Below, piece by piece: positions 36,269-49,583 of a stretch of 64,000 bases of DNA. Source of the stretch: Daphnia pulex. Its lineage: Eukaryota; Arthropoda; Branchiopoda; Diplostraca; Daphniidae. The stretch lies in contig NC_060019.1 in NCBI RefSeq assembly GCF_021134715.1, forward strand, positions 1,364,001-1,428,000, read 5' to 3'. A program made the position numbers and the translations under genes. The first letter of the stretch is position 1, and every line of letters begins with the position of its first letter. Below the pieces are notes generated by a model. The model saw nothing but the letters and a program-made list of their open reading frames with translations, ran no database searches and was not told the origin of the DNA.

Positions 36269-36274
36269 AATAAA
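36269..36274 (+). terminator. poly(A) signal of gene C
   Basis: AATAAA lies 140 bp after the stop, in the position equivalent to that of gene B. Confidence 0.6.
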
Positions 36275-36299
36275 CTAACGAGCCCCTAAATTCCATTAA

Positions 36300-39200
36300 T
36301 CAAACCCCTACCAAATACAACTGTTTATGAATCTTGACCATATAAGTTTGTTTCTGTAACTCTTCAGTTTGTCTCGTTGCAGCTTCTCAATAAAAATAAG
36401 CAATGGAACGCCTGCATTGCCGTTTTGCGTATTTTGTTTCGTTCAAATATTTGGTCGTCATGGGCAACCCAATCATTATCATCACTCCTCTTTTAGCCTC
36501 GTTTATTTATCTCTATAATAATAAAAGAATCAAAAGCCTGGCGGCCGGCTGCTGCCGACGGTTGGACCTATTACTTGATTGACAGACACGGAAAGGCTTT
36601 CTACCTCCACTCTGCGCAGACTGTGCTGGCAACAACTTCCAAGAGAGAGAGAAAAGTGCGGGCACAACGCTCCCGCGTTCTTCAGCGTCTAAATGGAGCG
36701 TGCGGATCATTGGATCACTCTTCTCGGTACCTCTCTCATTCTTCTTTATCTTTCACTCCTTGCGCCTCATGTTCCCTGATATATCCCTGATACCCCCATA
36801 GTCCCCCCACCCAACCCTGAAGCTTTAGAACGCGTAAATAGCAAGAGAGCAAGAGCATTAGTCGACCGGCGGTACATCGGCTTTGGTGAGGAGGTCGCAC
36901 GAGTCTCGCATACGTAAAACCGCCCCCGAAAACTTCACCGAACTTATACCGGAGGCCGTAGAAATTGCATTGGCACCCACACACACACACGCACGCTCTA
37001 TAGTTAATTAAACGCAGTCAACACACACAGCAGCCGCCGTCCGTGTGGTATATACTGAGTGTGGCGTTGCCCAGCAGGCCCGACTGGCAAAAGGACCGCG
37101 TACAGGCGTCGGGCTCATTTGTGTTCACCCGAGTGCAGCACGTCGGGGGTTTCCTTCTCTTTAAAAAAAAATAAAAAAAAAAAGGTCCGTTCTTGCCTTC
37201 ATTAACGTCATCATCTTTAGGTAGACCGTCGTCTCCTTCTACACTCAGGATCGCAAGGATCTATCGACCCAAAAAAGGCCGAAAAACCCGCCCCGATGGA
37301 ACCGAGCGAATCCCTCCAATCAAGGGCGCCGTTAAACAACAGAGGCCGTACACACACCCACAACAACAAACAAGGAAAATGGAGAGAAGAAGAAATAATC
37401 AAAAAATCAAAACTCTCTCGGCTATACCCCCGCCCCTGTTTCTAATTAGCTTTGATGGCGTATGCCGGAGTCTTTCTACCATCACCGGCGGATCTTATTG
37501 ATTTCTTTTCGCCCCTTTCGCACACACACACACACATCGTAGACACGGCCTCCCATTTCATTGCCAGAGAATCAGAAAAAGAAAGACACACTCTCTAGCT
37601 CCTCGGTCTTTGATGTATCGGAAAACATGGCGCCTCTCCCAGACTCTCTCGGATGCCATTTCTCCCCTTTATTCTTCTCCGAGACGAAATAACCGTCATC
37701 GTCTTCTTCCTCCTATCGAGCAAACAATATCCACAAGGCCCCCAATGCGGATCGTCTAGGTATACACACATAGAGGAGACACCTACTACTACTACTACCA
37801 GTCTACTGCTCCTGCTACTCGTCCATCTAATACCTTTGAAGGAGGTCGTCAAAGTAAAGAGAGCGAAAAAGAAGAAGAAGAAGAGAGGTTGGAAATTGTT
37901 TCCGGCCCTTCTTCTTCTTTCATTCTCCGCACCAAACGGCATCCATCCCCTCTCGAGAAAAGCTCATAGAATAAAAAAATACACAACACACAGAGACTCG
38001 CTAGCGCCTATATAGCTGTTGCTATATACACCGCTCCTGATGTAAAATATATATAATATTCCAAGCTATTGCGACTGGGACGAGAAAAGAGGGTGTTGCC
38101 ATGGTTACTTTTGTATTGCCCTCTCTCTCTCCTGTCCCCCCGCACTCACTCCGAATTCGACCGTACTTGCAATCCACTATTTACGAAGCCTTCATTGATT
38201 ACCTATATGTGTGTGTGTGTGTAGCATATATATAATAAAAGGCCAGGAGGGGATGAAAGTGGGGATAGAGCCAAACCACCTTTCCAGCCCTTTTATTTAT
38301 CTTCTTCTTTTTTACAAAAAAGCCTTTAGACTCTCTCTATACTCTGTGTGTACATTTGTACACACTTTATAGATAGACAGATATGAAAAGAAGGAAATGC
38401 AAGGTTCTCAATCTCATTTTATGGCGATACTACACACTCTGTAGTGCTCCTATATAATACCTACACAGGGCGCGAGCGCGTGTGTGTGTGTGTGTTAAAA
38501 AAAGAAGAAGAAAATCGGGACCCGTTTTTATTTATTTTTCTTGGCTGGGGATACGGATATGGGTCTCCCATCAATTAGTTGGCAGACAGGTGAACGGCTT
38601 CGATAAGATTGGTTGTTAAGAAGACCGGAGAAATGGAAATAAAAAAAACAAAACAAATAAAAATATGATGAAAGGAATCAATATAATAAACATCGGATCC
38701 ATTTCATCCATTTGGCGGGTGCATTCCAGTTCTGTCTAACGGCGGGGGAATTGATGAATTTCAAAACGAAATAACAAAAAAAAAAATCAATCCCCCATTC
38801 GACGATGTTACAAGTTGGAAGGAATAAGAAGAAAAGAAGAAGAAGAAAATGTTGTTGCCGATAAGAGCAAAAGAAAAGTGCTCGCCTATCTGTTGCGGCT
38901 TCGACAACGTTCAAAAGAACAAACGTCGCGTTTTTCTCTTTCCAAAAAAAAAACAACTTCCATTTTGATAAGCAATCAGTCAACGTCGCAACTGGTTTCC
39001 TTTTCCCCCATTTCTTCCACTCCGCTTTGTTTTTTTTTCAAAAAAGGAAGATGGAAAATAACCAAAAATAACAAAACTGGGACGCTCTCTGCGCAAAACA
39101 AGAGCGCGGTGACTGAACCCCTTTTTATCCTTATTTATTCAAACAAAAAAAATGACATAAAATTTAAAAAAAAAAGAAGAGAACCTGATGAATGTTACAT

Positions 39201-39690
39201 TGTTACTACGGTGGAAAAAGCATCCGCCCCGGATCAGAAACCCCGTGTATAGTTTATATTCCAGCCAAGAGGGGGGCTGTTATTTATCGTCTAGACGCGC
39301 TTGATTAAGTAACACCCGGCTACCGACGCACAGCAAAGCGCCAGGTCCCCACACACACACACACAGTACACACATACAAAAAAAAAGCCTCTAACTGGGT
39401 CCAGCTGTTTCTTTGTGTTCAATATATCAAATGCGGAAGAGGAAATAAACCATGGACGATTGGGGAGTAGAGAGAGGGCCGGGGCATGGACCCGATCTTC
39501 CTGAATCGATAATTTTCTTCAACTTGAAATGTAACAGAGATAGAGATATTCATCGATCCTTTTTTGTTGGATTGGACATTCGCTTGATTGCGTCAACTCT
39601 GGCGATATTGGCCCTTATTAGCCCCTGATACGCACACAGATGAATAGATTAAGTGAAAAAGGGCATGACGTCGGACTTGATCAAATTTGG
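36300..39690. other. low-complexity intergenic region
   Basis: No supportable gene. The region holds CA, GT, GAA and TA tracts, with short open frames that look random on both strands. Confidence 0.55.
38209..38222. repeat. (GT)7 microsatellite
   Basis: Perfect GT repeat, followed by a TA-rich stretch. A second GT run lies near 38480-38494. Confidence 0.85.
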
Positions 39691-39698
39691 TATAAAAT
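39691..39698 (+). promoter_or_regulatory. TATA box of the DOMON gene
   Basis: TATAAAAT lies about 160 bp upstream of the DOMON gene ATG. The leader may contain a small intron, since GTAAAA follows an AAG at about 39781 and an AG directly precedes the ATG. Confidence 0.5.
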
Positions 39699-39855
39699 AG
39701 CCGAGAACTAACGGGATATGATCAAAAGCGAATAACCAGTTGAATTAACTCGTCCCGACTGTCGACTCGACTAACAAAAAAGGTAAAAAACCAATCGCGT
39801 ACATCCCATGACTGAAATTAATTCTAAAATCATTCGCTGTTATACGGTCAAATAG

Positions 39856-40534
39856 ATGATGAAATTCTTGATGATTGTGGCTTCATTGGCGGCCATCTGC
39901 TCCGCACTTCCATCGAGACTCGGCCGGCAAACGAGACAAAGCGGCAGAGAACTGGAATCGATGATCCTAAACAACACGCTGGAGCTGGACCCGGAAGGTT
40001 CCTTCCGTCTGGATTGGGACGTTGTCTACGAGGACCCCAGCAACCCGCTGCTTGTGCTGGAAATGCGAGTGGCCACCACCGGATGGTTCAGCCTGCGCTT
40101 CACATCCGCCGATCTCACCCTGGGCGACTATTTCTACGGCGCCTACGACGCCAGCAAGCCGAGCAACAGTTTCTTCCTGGACAAACATTGCGCCCTGGTC
40201 GACGGACTGGGTTGCGAGACGGCCGAAGGACCCAGGGACGATTTCCGCAACGATTTCCAGCTGCTGTCGTTCCTTTTCGGGACCGACTACACCGTGATGC
40301 GCATCGCCCGCCAAGTCGACACCGGCAATAATTTGCAGGACGTCGTTATCACTGTAAGTTGAATTAACTTTTACCAAATTTCTCGTTTTTCAATTATTAA
40401 TGAAATGTCATTGATAACAGCCCGGCCCCATGATGATTGGATGGGCCTGGTCGACCGGCATCTTCAACAACGGATTTCTGACCCCCATCGAGAAATTTGG
40501 GTTCCAGACTGTCGTCCTCATCGCAGCCGAATGA
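39856..40534 (+). CDS. secreted DOMON-domain protein
   Basis: Predicted 203 aa from two exons, 39856-40353 and 40421-40534, joined in phase 0 across a 67 bp GT-AG intron. Residues 1 to about 18 form a signal peptide (MMKFLMIVASLAAICSALP), so the protein is probably secreted. Residues about 45-190 look like a DOMON domain as found in dopamine beta-monooxygenase and MOXD relatives. The support is a beta-rich stretch with WDVVYE, LEMRVATTGWFSLRF, GDYFYGAYD and DDFRNDFQLL, ending in IGWAWSTG near the C terminus. There is no copper monooxygenase domain, so this is a stand-alone DOMON protein. The domain family binds heme or sugars in some members; the ligand here is unknown. Codon use is GC-rich compared with the kinase genes. 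AATAAA follows at 40571-40576. Confidence 0.85.
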
Positions 40535-40570
40535 AAAAAACCCCAATGGCATCCATCATCTTGCATCGAT

Positions 40571-40576
40571 AATAAA
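40571..40576 (+). terminator. poly(A) signal of the DOMON gene
   Basis: AATAAA lies 37 bp after the stop codon. Confidence 0.7.
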
Positions 40577-40599
40577 GTCTGTGTCTGAATAGGGTAAAT

Positions 40600-43500
40600 T
40601 GAGAGAGACCCGCGTTCCAATACATCAAATAAAAACGACAACATTTTCGGTTCATTTTATCGACTCGGCCTAAATTGAAGGGGAAACTCACGACATCAAT
40701 AAAAAAAACAGACAACTCTATTTGACAAGGGATTATACGACTCACCCCACAATCTATACAAAAGAGAAAGAAAGAAAGTTGAAGAGTAAATCGGGCAAAG
40801 TCATTAGGGGTTGATCGCCGCCGACCGTCGTGACGATCGTGACGGAGAATTCAACCCCCTACCATTCACAATCCCCCAATTTTATTTTTTACCAAAATGC
40901 ATTCAGTTGTAGATTATCAGTCTAATCCCTGCCAGTTTCGATTGTAATTTTTACTTTTCAAAAGAGTCGTCGGGGACCGAGAGTGACGTCCACAACGTGA
41001 ATCCGACAAGTTGTGTGTATTTCCCCTTTGACATTTTCCAAATAAGCTCAGGGATTTCTCCGATTTTTTTATTTAAGCCGATTGTCATGTTTCTCTGCTG
41101 CCGAGTCTATATAACCAAATATGCTAATTCGGTAATGCAGCGGCGCCGTGCCTCAAAAGAGTCTTCTAACCCCCCCTCAGATAAAAAAAAATAAATAAAA
41201 AACAAGTGGCAGTACCAAAAAGATGACGGTACACAAAGTATTACTGGCTGCCATGGATGGTGCATGGCCATCATCATGGCCGGTTGATTTTCACAAATGA
41301 AACAGAGCGCGGGAGGAGGGAGAGAGAGAAGGGGGTCGGTTGCTAGGGCGACCGTTGTCAAGCAGCATCACTAGACATGATGAGAAAAGTGGAAGCTCTA
41401 CACGGCGATTGAAAGTATGATATTTACCCGTGCCACAACTCTCCACCCACCCCCACCCCTCTTGTGTTACCTAGACGACGTCATATATATATAATGAACT
41501 CGGCTAAGTTTTGATGTCATCAACATCCAAGGGCCGTGATTCGTTTGCTATCAAATCAAAATCAAAAACATTTTGTTTGGTCGACGGTTGTTTCGTGTAT
41601 GATTGCATCAACCACATCAAAAGACCTTAACGTCTCTAACGGAGCATCTCCCATGGCAACGCAAACTGAACAGCATCCGTAACATTTGATGCCATTCCCG
41701 GAACACCATTTCCACTGTACTCTCTCTCCCCCCCCCATTCCCGCTATCTCTCCTCCCGTCCATCATCAATGGAGAGATGATGATGATGATGATCAAGTGG
41801 CCGACATTCGTCGGAACGAAACCCCTTGGAAAAGGGCGTGCAAGTGAGCGTGCATCGCATCCCGACAGCACGTGCGGCATCAGCACAGAGAGGCGCGCAA
41901 TTCAAAACAATCAATCAAATTACACAAGAATAAGGGGGGAAAAGAAGAAACCTTATAGATCTACCAACCGCCGTCGTCATTATACATATAACGTCATCAT
42001 CAACTCCAATTCAAATCAGTTGTGTTGATACACAATCATGAAAGCAAAAGAATATAACCAAACGGTATCTTTTTTTGAACCGGAAACAAAACACACAACA
42101 CTCCCCCCCGCCAGCATCAACTGGTCCCCGTCGAAAATGTCTATTGACTCAACGGCTCTCTCTTTTATTATTTGTACAGCTAGACAAGGAAGAAGAGAAA
42201 GATCCCGAGGCATAACAGAGACAATGTTTGAAATTGTCATGGGGGGGCTCCGGCTCCCGACACCATCCGCAGCGCTATAAGGATCCGTCTACATAACACC
42301 TCTCTATCTATCTCCTACAGGAAAGAAAGAAAAAAAGCCGAAAAAAAAGTCTCGACCTGTTGTTGACTCGGTCGTGATGATATTTCAACAGACTCACAAG
42401 CGGCCCTCTCTCTCTCCCCCCTCTTGTGTATACGACTACTTCACACACACGAGACAGCATTCCCTGGAAAATATCACGTTCCGTCAATATTCACAGAGTC
42501 TTTCTCTCCTCTCTCCCCTCCATCCACTCGCCAGCCACTTGACGGCCTTTCCCATCACGTCGACACATATCGGTGTGTGTTGCCGCTGCTGCTGCTGTTG
42601 CAGCAGATGACAGAAAATTGTGCTGTTCAGCATCGTCATCGCCTCTCTCTCTCTTTCCTTCGTCGTCGTCCTAGTCGGATGCTGTGCTGTTGCCTTTTAA
42701 GACACAACGCAGCAGACGGCACGCACGGCTAGATGTAATAACTGACTAGACGTGTATAATAAATCTAATCAAATATGACTCGGCTTTTTCTCGACTCTTG
42801 AAGAAAAGCACGGCCATTGCAGAAGAGAAAAAGAAGGTGGAAAAAAGGGGGAGAAATTTGAATATACGCGTTTTACATTTTTAACGGCACATTTCTTTAG
42901 CTCGTTATTAATGAAGCGAATGCTGTGTGTGTATATACGCCGTTTAAGAGAGAGAAAAAGCTGGTGCGTGAAAGACCTCGTTAAATGTGAGAGATTATAA
43001 TCGATGCGCGTTATAGGAGTAGCACAGTGCAAGTAGTACAAGGGGGGAGGGGAGGGCGGCCGGTCATTGAATCATCTAGTAATTACTACTTTATTTCCAA
43101 GTACTTACTAACTATTAAGGGAATAGCTCGCAGAGAGAAGAGGAGAGGAGAAGAAGAGAATGAGGAGGGAGGTGTAGGAAATTTGACGCTGCTGCTGGAA
43201 TAAAAACGTCAGAATTCTTTATTCTACTCTTTTTTATTATTACGATGATTATTCCAGACTTTTTAGGGTTCCTTTGTCGCTCGTTCAATTCACACACCCA
43301 ACACACACACAGGACATTTGGTATATAGACACACAACGGCAGCGGAGGGAAGATGATCTAATCCCAGCAGAGTCCGGCCGTATAACCCGAGAACAAGAAT
43401 CAGCCCAGCAGCCGCAACACCGCGGCCGTGATGATGACCAGCACAGTGTGAAAATGAGGATGGTCATCGGATCCCTTTTTCTTTTTTTTTCGTTGGAGAG

Positions 43501-46500
43501 GGGAGAAAAGAAATAGACGCGATAGTCGGTTGGGTTTAGTTAATAGGGTATGAAAAGGAGATGGGCGAAGGAAAATAATCTCATCCGAGTGAGAGCCGGG
43601 CGTTTATGATGATAATAAGCTGATTTGTGTTGGTCGACTACATTTGATGTGAGTGAGTGGATATAATAGCCGCCGCTGTGCTGGAAATTCAGAAAATCCC
43701 ATTACATGGTAAACAGGGGACCGAATCTCAATAAAAGAGAACCCCGAACAGCAGAGTCGAGAGTATTTCTTATTCTTTATTTTTGGCCTATTCTGGTGTA
43801 CTTTATACAAGGGCGCGGCGTGGGGGAAATTGGCTTGTCAGTGGCCGCAGCCGGGCACACAATAGGACCCAGCCAGGCCACAGAAATGGAATATAAAATA
43901 TCCAGACGATGTGTATAGGGACGACCGAAAAAAGATCAGAGACTCTCGGTCGGCCCTCGATCTCGAATGGAGATGAGGCTCCGTATTGTGGATGTGACGG
44001 GCAGGCCCAGCAGTTGCATATCAGATCGTCGCCTCATGTCCGCTTTCTTTTTTCCATTTCCACACAAGAGGCATCAGGCCCACGATAGGCTATACACAGT
44101 GTTGTGTATAGCCCTACCACCACCACCACCACCACTCGTAACAACATGTACAAGTGGAGCAAAAGAGATAGAAGCGTCTCACTCGACTGTAATGTAATCT
44201 AAATCGAGCGTCAGCTCTTCTTCTCCTTCCATTCCCCCCCCCCTTCTACTTTTTTCACGAGTGGTTGTCCCAATCTTCTCGCCTTTTATAGACTAGTAGA
44301 ACGGACCCTCGACAAAAACCCACTAGAGACGAGTTCTCTCTGATTATCATCCTCCGTTGCGCAAACTTCCCGGTTTAACACGGCACAGATACTCTCTCTC
44401 TCCCGCGTTCTCTCGTATTGACCGGAAACCGCAGCAGATTGGAATCCGTCAACCGCACACGCACGACAATCGACCAAGAATCGTTCCCGAACAACTCAAC
44501 GAAAAAAAACGAAATGAGGGAGGAAAAAAAAGTTCAATTTCGTTTTTCTTCACAGCGCCAAAAAGAGTCGACTTTTTAACTTGACACTGGGGAGATAATT
44601 GAGGAGGAGGCCATAAGAAAATAAGAATTCGAGCGAATTACACATTCCACCCGAAAAAGATGATGATGATCTCTTCCACCTTCTTTATTATACACCCCAA
44701 TTACTGGCTGAGATTTTTCTTGTTTTTTTCTCAGAAGAAGAAAAAACAAAAGAACATCATTTCATTTTTCAAATTAAAAAAAAAGGCGCTTGATGGCCTC
44801 TTCTGTTTGAGTGGATCGGAAAAGAGGCAAAATCAAAAGAAGATAATCATCATCCAATTATGTCCTTAAAAAATTACGGAGAGACTCGCGGGCTATAAAA
44901 GAGCAGACGACCAAAAAGAAAAAGGAAAAAAAAAACACATTAACGGATTTAAAATAACAAAAAAGAGTCAACCCACAACAAAACTGGCAGGGGTCGTCGG
45001 CGGCGGTTCTTTTTCAAAGCGAAATAAAACACATAACAACAACAGGATCAATAAATTCTAGTGTGGCATTTTTCAAGACGACGTCAAAGGAGAAAAAGGT
45101 ACTACCAAGAGACTACAACAACAATAACCAGAGTTCGCAGTTTGGCGTCAAGACCCGTAAGAGAAAATTTAGGTGTAGTGCGCTAAAGGTGTTACAGATG
45201 TTGTCCAAACACGCCAACATTTCTAGCTGCGTTGTTCTCTCCTTTTTCTTTTCCCCCCTATTTATTTATTCTTTTTTTTTTTTTCGCTTTAAAAGGCTCG
45301 TCGGGAAACCGGACGGCCGTGTCTCGTAACTCTCGGGTTTTCCTTCTCTCCCCTTTGGCACATAAAAACACGCACACACATCAATTTTTTTAAACATTTC
45401 CGCGTAAAGCACCGTAACAACAACAACAACACACACGACAACAATATATACACACACACAACGGACAGGGAGAGAGAGAGAGAGAGAGCAAAAGGACACA
45501 CTCACAGCGGTAGGGCCTGCGTGATGCGAGGTGTCGTGAACTCGTGATCGTATCGATCTAATAAAAAGCCCGAGAGAAACAGCCAGGGGGAGAAAAAATA
45601 AGGTCGTCAATTAGTTTGTCTCATTTCCGAGTCATTTCAAAAGCCGAACGCACGACGCAATGGGAGAACGAAAAAAAAAAAAGAAACACACGAACGACCC
45701 ATTTAAAAGCCTTCCTTCCTTCTCCCCTTTAGGCACTTTCCCCGTGATCGATTTTCAATTTCGTTTCAAACGAAAATGAAAAAAAAAGGAACGAAATTCC
45801 AAGAGAAATCAACTTGGAAAATGCAATGGTTTGTCGTTATACGGTAAACTTTGAAATTGTCAACTTTTCAAAATGTTTTCTTACTACCGCACCTTTACCG
45901 CCACCTATCGACAAGTTCACAAATCAACTGTTCCAAACTGTTGGCGAAGACCTCCAATTAATTCAAATGAATGGGCGATAAACCTTCATCGCTTGTGAAA
46001 ATGCTCTCGATTAGAACGCGGCTATAGTGCTGACTAAACGAGCAAAAAGGTATTTCAAAAAGAACCCTAGAATTGGCTGATAGTGAATTGCAGACAAATT
46101 GTCTTCTACTAAAGATTTACCAAGATCACCAAATAACTTACTTTAAATTTTACATTGGTGTTGGGAACACATTTTTCAAATAATGTGCGCAATCTACAAG
46201 ACCACAAGGATGAAACGCCATCTATTAACACGATAAAAACGTGTGCGACTGTTTGAATAGATGGCGGGACAACCAAATCAACAGATGTCAGAAATCGGAT
46301 CGATAATAGGCCTATAAGTGAAAGGGGCTTCAAACATTTTCAAAGCAATAAACGAATGGTTATTGTTGATCTTACTTCCAACGCAAAAGAAAGCAGAAAG
46401 AGAGACCAGTAGTTAAAATATGCAGCAAAGTTTTCGTGATATTCATAGTAGCGGAGATAAGTCTCCAGGCCGTTTTACGAGGCCTAAACACGGTGACCAG

Positions 46501-46700
46501 TAAACAGAAACAATTACAATGGGATAAGAACAGGAAAGGCGTCACTTCCTCAACCCGACAGAAAAAGATTTCATCAACAAGCAAAACGATTAGCCAAAGT
46601 CCTGACCATTTAAACTATTTCCTAGGAGCGGGATGAATTCAAGAACGAGGCCTTGCTCCAAAGTCATCGACATCTCAAAAATAGTAAATACCAACGCCAT
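40600..46700. other. low-complexity intergenic region
   Basis: No supportable gene. Microsatellites (AG, CA, GT, CTG, ATG) and homopolymers dominate. A CTGCTGCTG to CAGCAG inverted pair lies near 42585-42607. Repeat density falls after about 45,850. Confidence 0.55.
45471..45488. repeat. (AG)9 microsatellite
   Basis: Perfect AG repeat, preceded by CAA and CA tracts. Confidence 0.9.
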
Positions 46701-46771
46701 CTCTTTGTCGAATAATCGTAATGTCGTAAAATTTTTGAAAAAAAAACCGCCTAATTAAACGGATATGTCAG

Positions 46772-47022
46772 GTTTCCCTTTAATTCATTCTTCGCCTTCG
46801 ATTGAAATAAAAGCCATCAACGCATACAGCTTACTTTACGAAATACGAGGGAGTAACGACAATAAAGCTGAAAAAGTCCTACCTCCTTACAGGATGGCTG
46901 CTCATCTGGATGTAGTTCCGGTTGACAACGGGACTTGGAAGGTGGCTGATCCCTTTGAAGGGCGTATCATCGACGGTGTCATCTATGGAAGAGGAGCATT
47001 AGATGACAAAAGTTCTGTAATG
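46772..47022 (+). pseudogene. orphan exon of a PM20D1-like M20 peptidase
   Basis: One open exon of 83 codons runs from an acceptor (TGTCAG) to a donor (GTGAAT). It has the M20 metallopeptidase signature of PM20D1-type enzymes: FPLIHSSPS, then AAHLDVVPVDNGTW with the zinc-ligand His and catalytic Asp, then GVIYGRGALDDKSSVM with the bridging Asp. Family members hydrolyse or form N-acyl amino acids. Neither flank contains the preceding or following exons that would complete the roughly 450-residue enzyme, and the next region is degraded. It is therefore most likely a captured or left-over exon. The exon itself has no frame break, so recent capture or an undetected distant exon is possible. Confidence 0.75.
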
Positions 47023-47929
47023 GTGAATTGACTAGTTATACCTTGACTTGGTGGTGGAGGTAACTTTCTTCCAGCTGAATTTCCTCGTGGCAGGCAATAG
47101 AGCCTCACAGTGTCCATCTTAATTCCATACTAAGCTAAAAAAAAATATTAGATTCAATTTAAGAGATGGTGAAAAGCTGAAAAGCACAGAAATCTTACAC
47201 TTTACCTGTGAACTGTGTGGCACTTAATAGTTCGGAAATTTTACAGTGAGGTTCCTGGAAATGCTGACTTCAGATTGCTTATACTGTAGTCTGTGGTCTT
47301 AGCACACTGTAACATTCAACCAAGTTCCAAGTCTACCATACTAAATCACACAAGCTTGGCTTTTATCTTTTCCATGGGATAGGATTATCAAATTAGTATC
47401 ATTGGGCTTTAGTGAGTTGGGAAGACCATCATTATCACCAAGTGTACATCAACACTCAAAGCCATCAGTTTTCAACTACACAAACACTTTAATTCAACTT
47501 ACTCTAAGACCACAGTGAACTATCACATCTTCACAGTTCCCAAGTGTCGAAAATATCTAAATCAGTAAATCTAACCAAAAACGAATAGTGATTATGCAAA
47601 TTGCAAAATATGTATCGAGATGCAACGTTGCAAGTTATTTTAAAAATTTAACTATTTGGAAAATAAGTATTTTTTATGTTCTTTCTCTTTATCGATAATG
47701 AGAGATTATTTTAAAATATAATTTTCTGTAGTTAAAAAAAATAATAATTTATAATTTACAGGAATTTTGAAAGTAATAAAATTTTCGATAAATAAGTAAA
47801 CAACAAATAGTTTGCAAAGGACTTCAAAATGGATCGAATCGAGGCAAGTAACTGCTGCAAGTAATTCTCGTGGATAACACATCCACACTCTTTTCAATGT
47901 CCTTTAAAAAAAAATGGAATGGCATGAGT

Positions 47930-48000
47930 GTATGTTTTTTTTAGCCAACCAGAAAAGAAATCCCACTAGCCTATTCAAGGTGATATTTTAGTGATAAGCT
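47930..48000. repeat. dispersed repeat, copy 2 (other copy near 29151)
   Basis: Similar to 29151-29220 and located just upstream of the kinase-ankyrin 3' relic at 48186. Confidence 0.5.
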
Positions 48001-48185
48001 TGAAAAAGTTTCATTGGATTAAAAAAAAATCACGACATTGTTTAAGTAATGTTTGGAAAAACAAGCCCTTCAGTAGGTTTAATCTCTGTTTTAAAAAAGT
48101 ACATTTTTCAATAGATAGGATAGTGCATAAATTATAATACCAGCATGGATCAAATCACTGTACTTGTATACACACACAAAAAAAG

Positions 48186-48260
48186 ATGAATTTAATGGCA
48201 CTTTACCAAATGGTTTTGCAGTTGAAAAAGCAACTAAAAGAACTTGCAATTAACCAACTC
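48186..48260 (+). pseudogene. relic of the 3' end of an A/D-type kinase-ankyrin gene
   Basis: The stretch GATGAATTTAATGGCA, then TTTACCAAATGGTT, then AAAGCAACTAAAAGAA, ending near ATTAACCAACTC, follows in order the last about 75 bp of genes A and D (27966-28040 and 63639-63713). No kinase or ankyrin sequence precedes it. It is a fossil of a further family copy, over 12 kb from the nearest intact member. Confidence 0.7.
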
Positions 48261-49583
48261 AAAGTTTTCACAGACGTATGTGGATCAATCAGTGGAATCA
48301 AGGATTTGCACAACACTGCGCACACACTTGCATGAATGCAAATGTACGTGAGAAAAAATTAGGTCAAAATGTTACCACTCTTCCGTGTAAGTCTTCAATC
48401 CAAGTCAAGTCAGTCAAGCTTTTGACTCGCTCATATTCAGTAATCACCGGGGAAGTTCTTTTGGCGCATCCTGTTCAAATAAAAAGGGATCGTTTTGCTT
48501 GTATGTATTTGTATTCATAGGGTCACAGCAATGATTACAGACCTTCTACAAAGCTGACGACGTTGATTTGCATAAATTGATACGACGAGTCATCTGAGAA
48601 TTCATTGAATCATATACCGTTAATATCAATCATATCAATATAGTCTGTCATTCTACGGTTAGAGTAAACACTAAACACAAAATTGATAATTTATTGGTTT
48701 CCTTCTTCATTTCGCCACTCGTTGTGACTTGTTTTTCCCTAGACCATTCAAACCAAATATCGCAAGACATAGCAAAGCCTAACCAGTTTTCCGTTAAACA
48801 CGGTCAAACAGTAACCGTTCTATCTGGCATTCGCAAATGGGAACGCGGTATGTGCCGTATCATCTGCATGCGCAGTCGTCCCGAAGACTTGATTTCTAAA
48901 CTTAGACAAACTTAGACTCATAAGAATATTGCCAACGGTCAAATGTTCGAGAATGTATTAGTTGGCTAAAAAAAATAACCCTCAAATAACTCCAATAATC
49001 AAAAGAAATGGGCGGGGAACAATATTAGCCATCACTTTAAAGGGCAGAAATTGCGAAACAGAAAGAAATCAATGGCGTGTAAATTGTCACGTCTTTCATT
49101 ATTATTAGGGCGAGTCGATTTTCAAAGAATGGATGAACGCAGGCAAGGACTCTACTTGATCACGCTGCGCCGTAATCACTTCCAACGTAACACTAGACAC
49201 TACATAGAGGGAAACGACGAAAATCAAATACCAAATTAAAAGACCTGAGAATAATGTGGAAAAAATCAAATGGACAAAGGTAAAAACTTAACGACAGCCA
49301 TTGAAACAAAAAAAAAAGGAGGGGGTCCATCTAGGAGGAACTCGATTAACATAGAAGAGGATCCATCGCTGTGAGTGAGTGGTACTTATACGATAATTAG
49401 GCCGAAGGCGTGTTGGATCTCACCATTATCCAAGTAACCTGAGTCAACGGATCTGAATCTACTCACGAATATCCCTCACATTCTCACGCTTTTCAAGAGG
49501 TCATCTACACGGGGGACCCATGGAGACAACATTAGCGATCCGGGTTCATCTAACGTGATAAGATCATTGATGATATTCGTTTA

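Noticed and set aside
40014..40331. alternative frames over the DOMON gene on both strands
   Set aside because: GC-rich codon use leaves the shadow frames open. The DOMON frame has the signal peptide, domain pattern and splice agreement.
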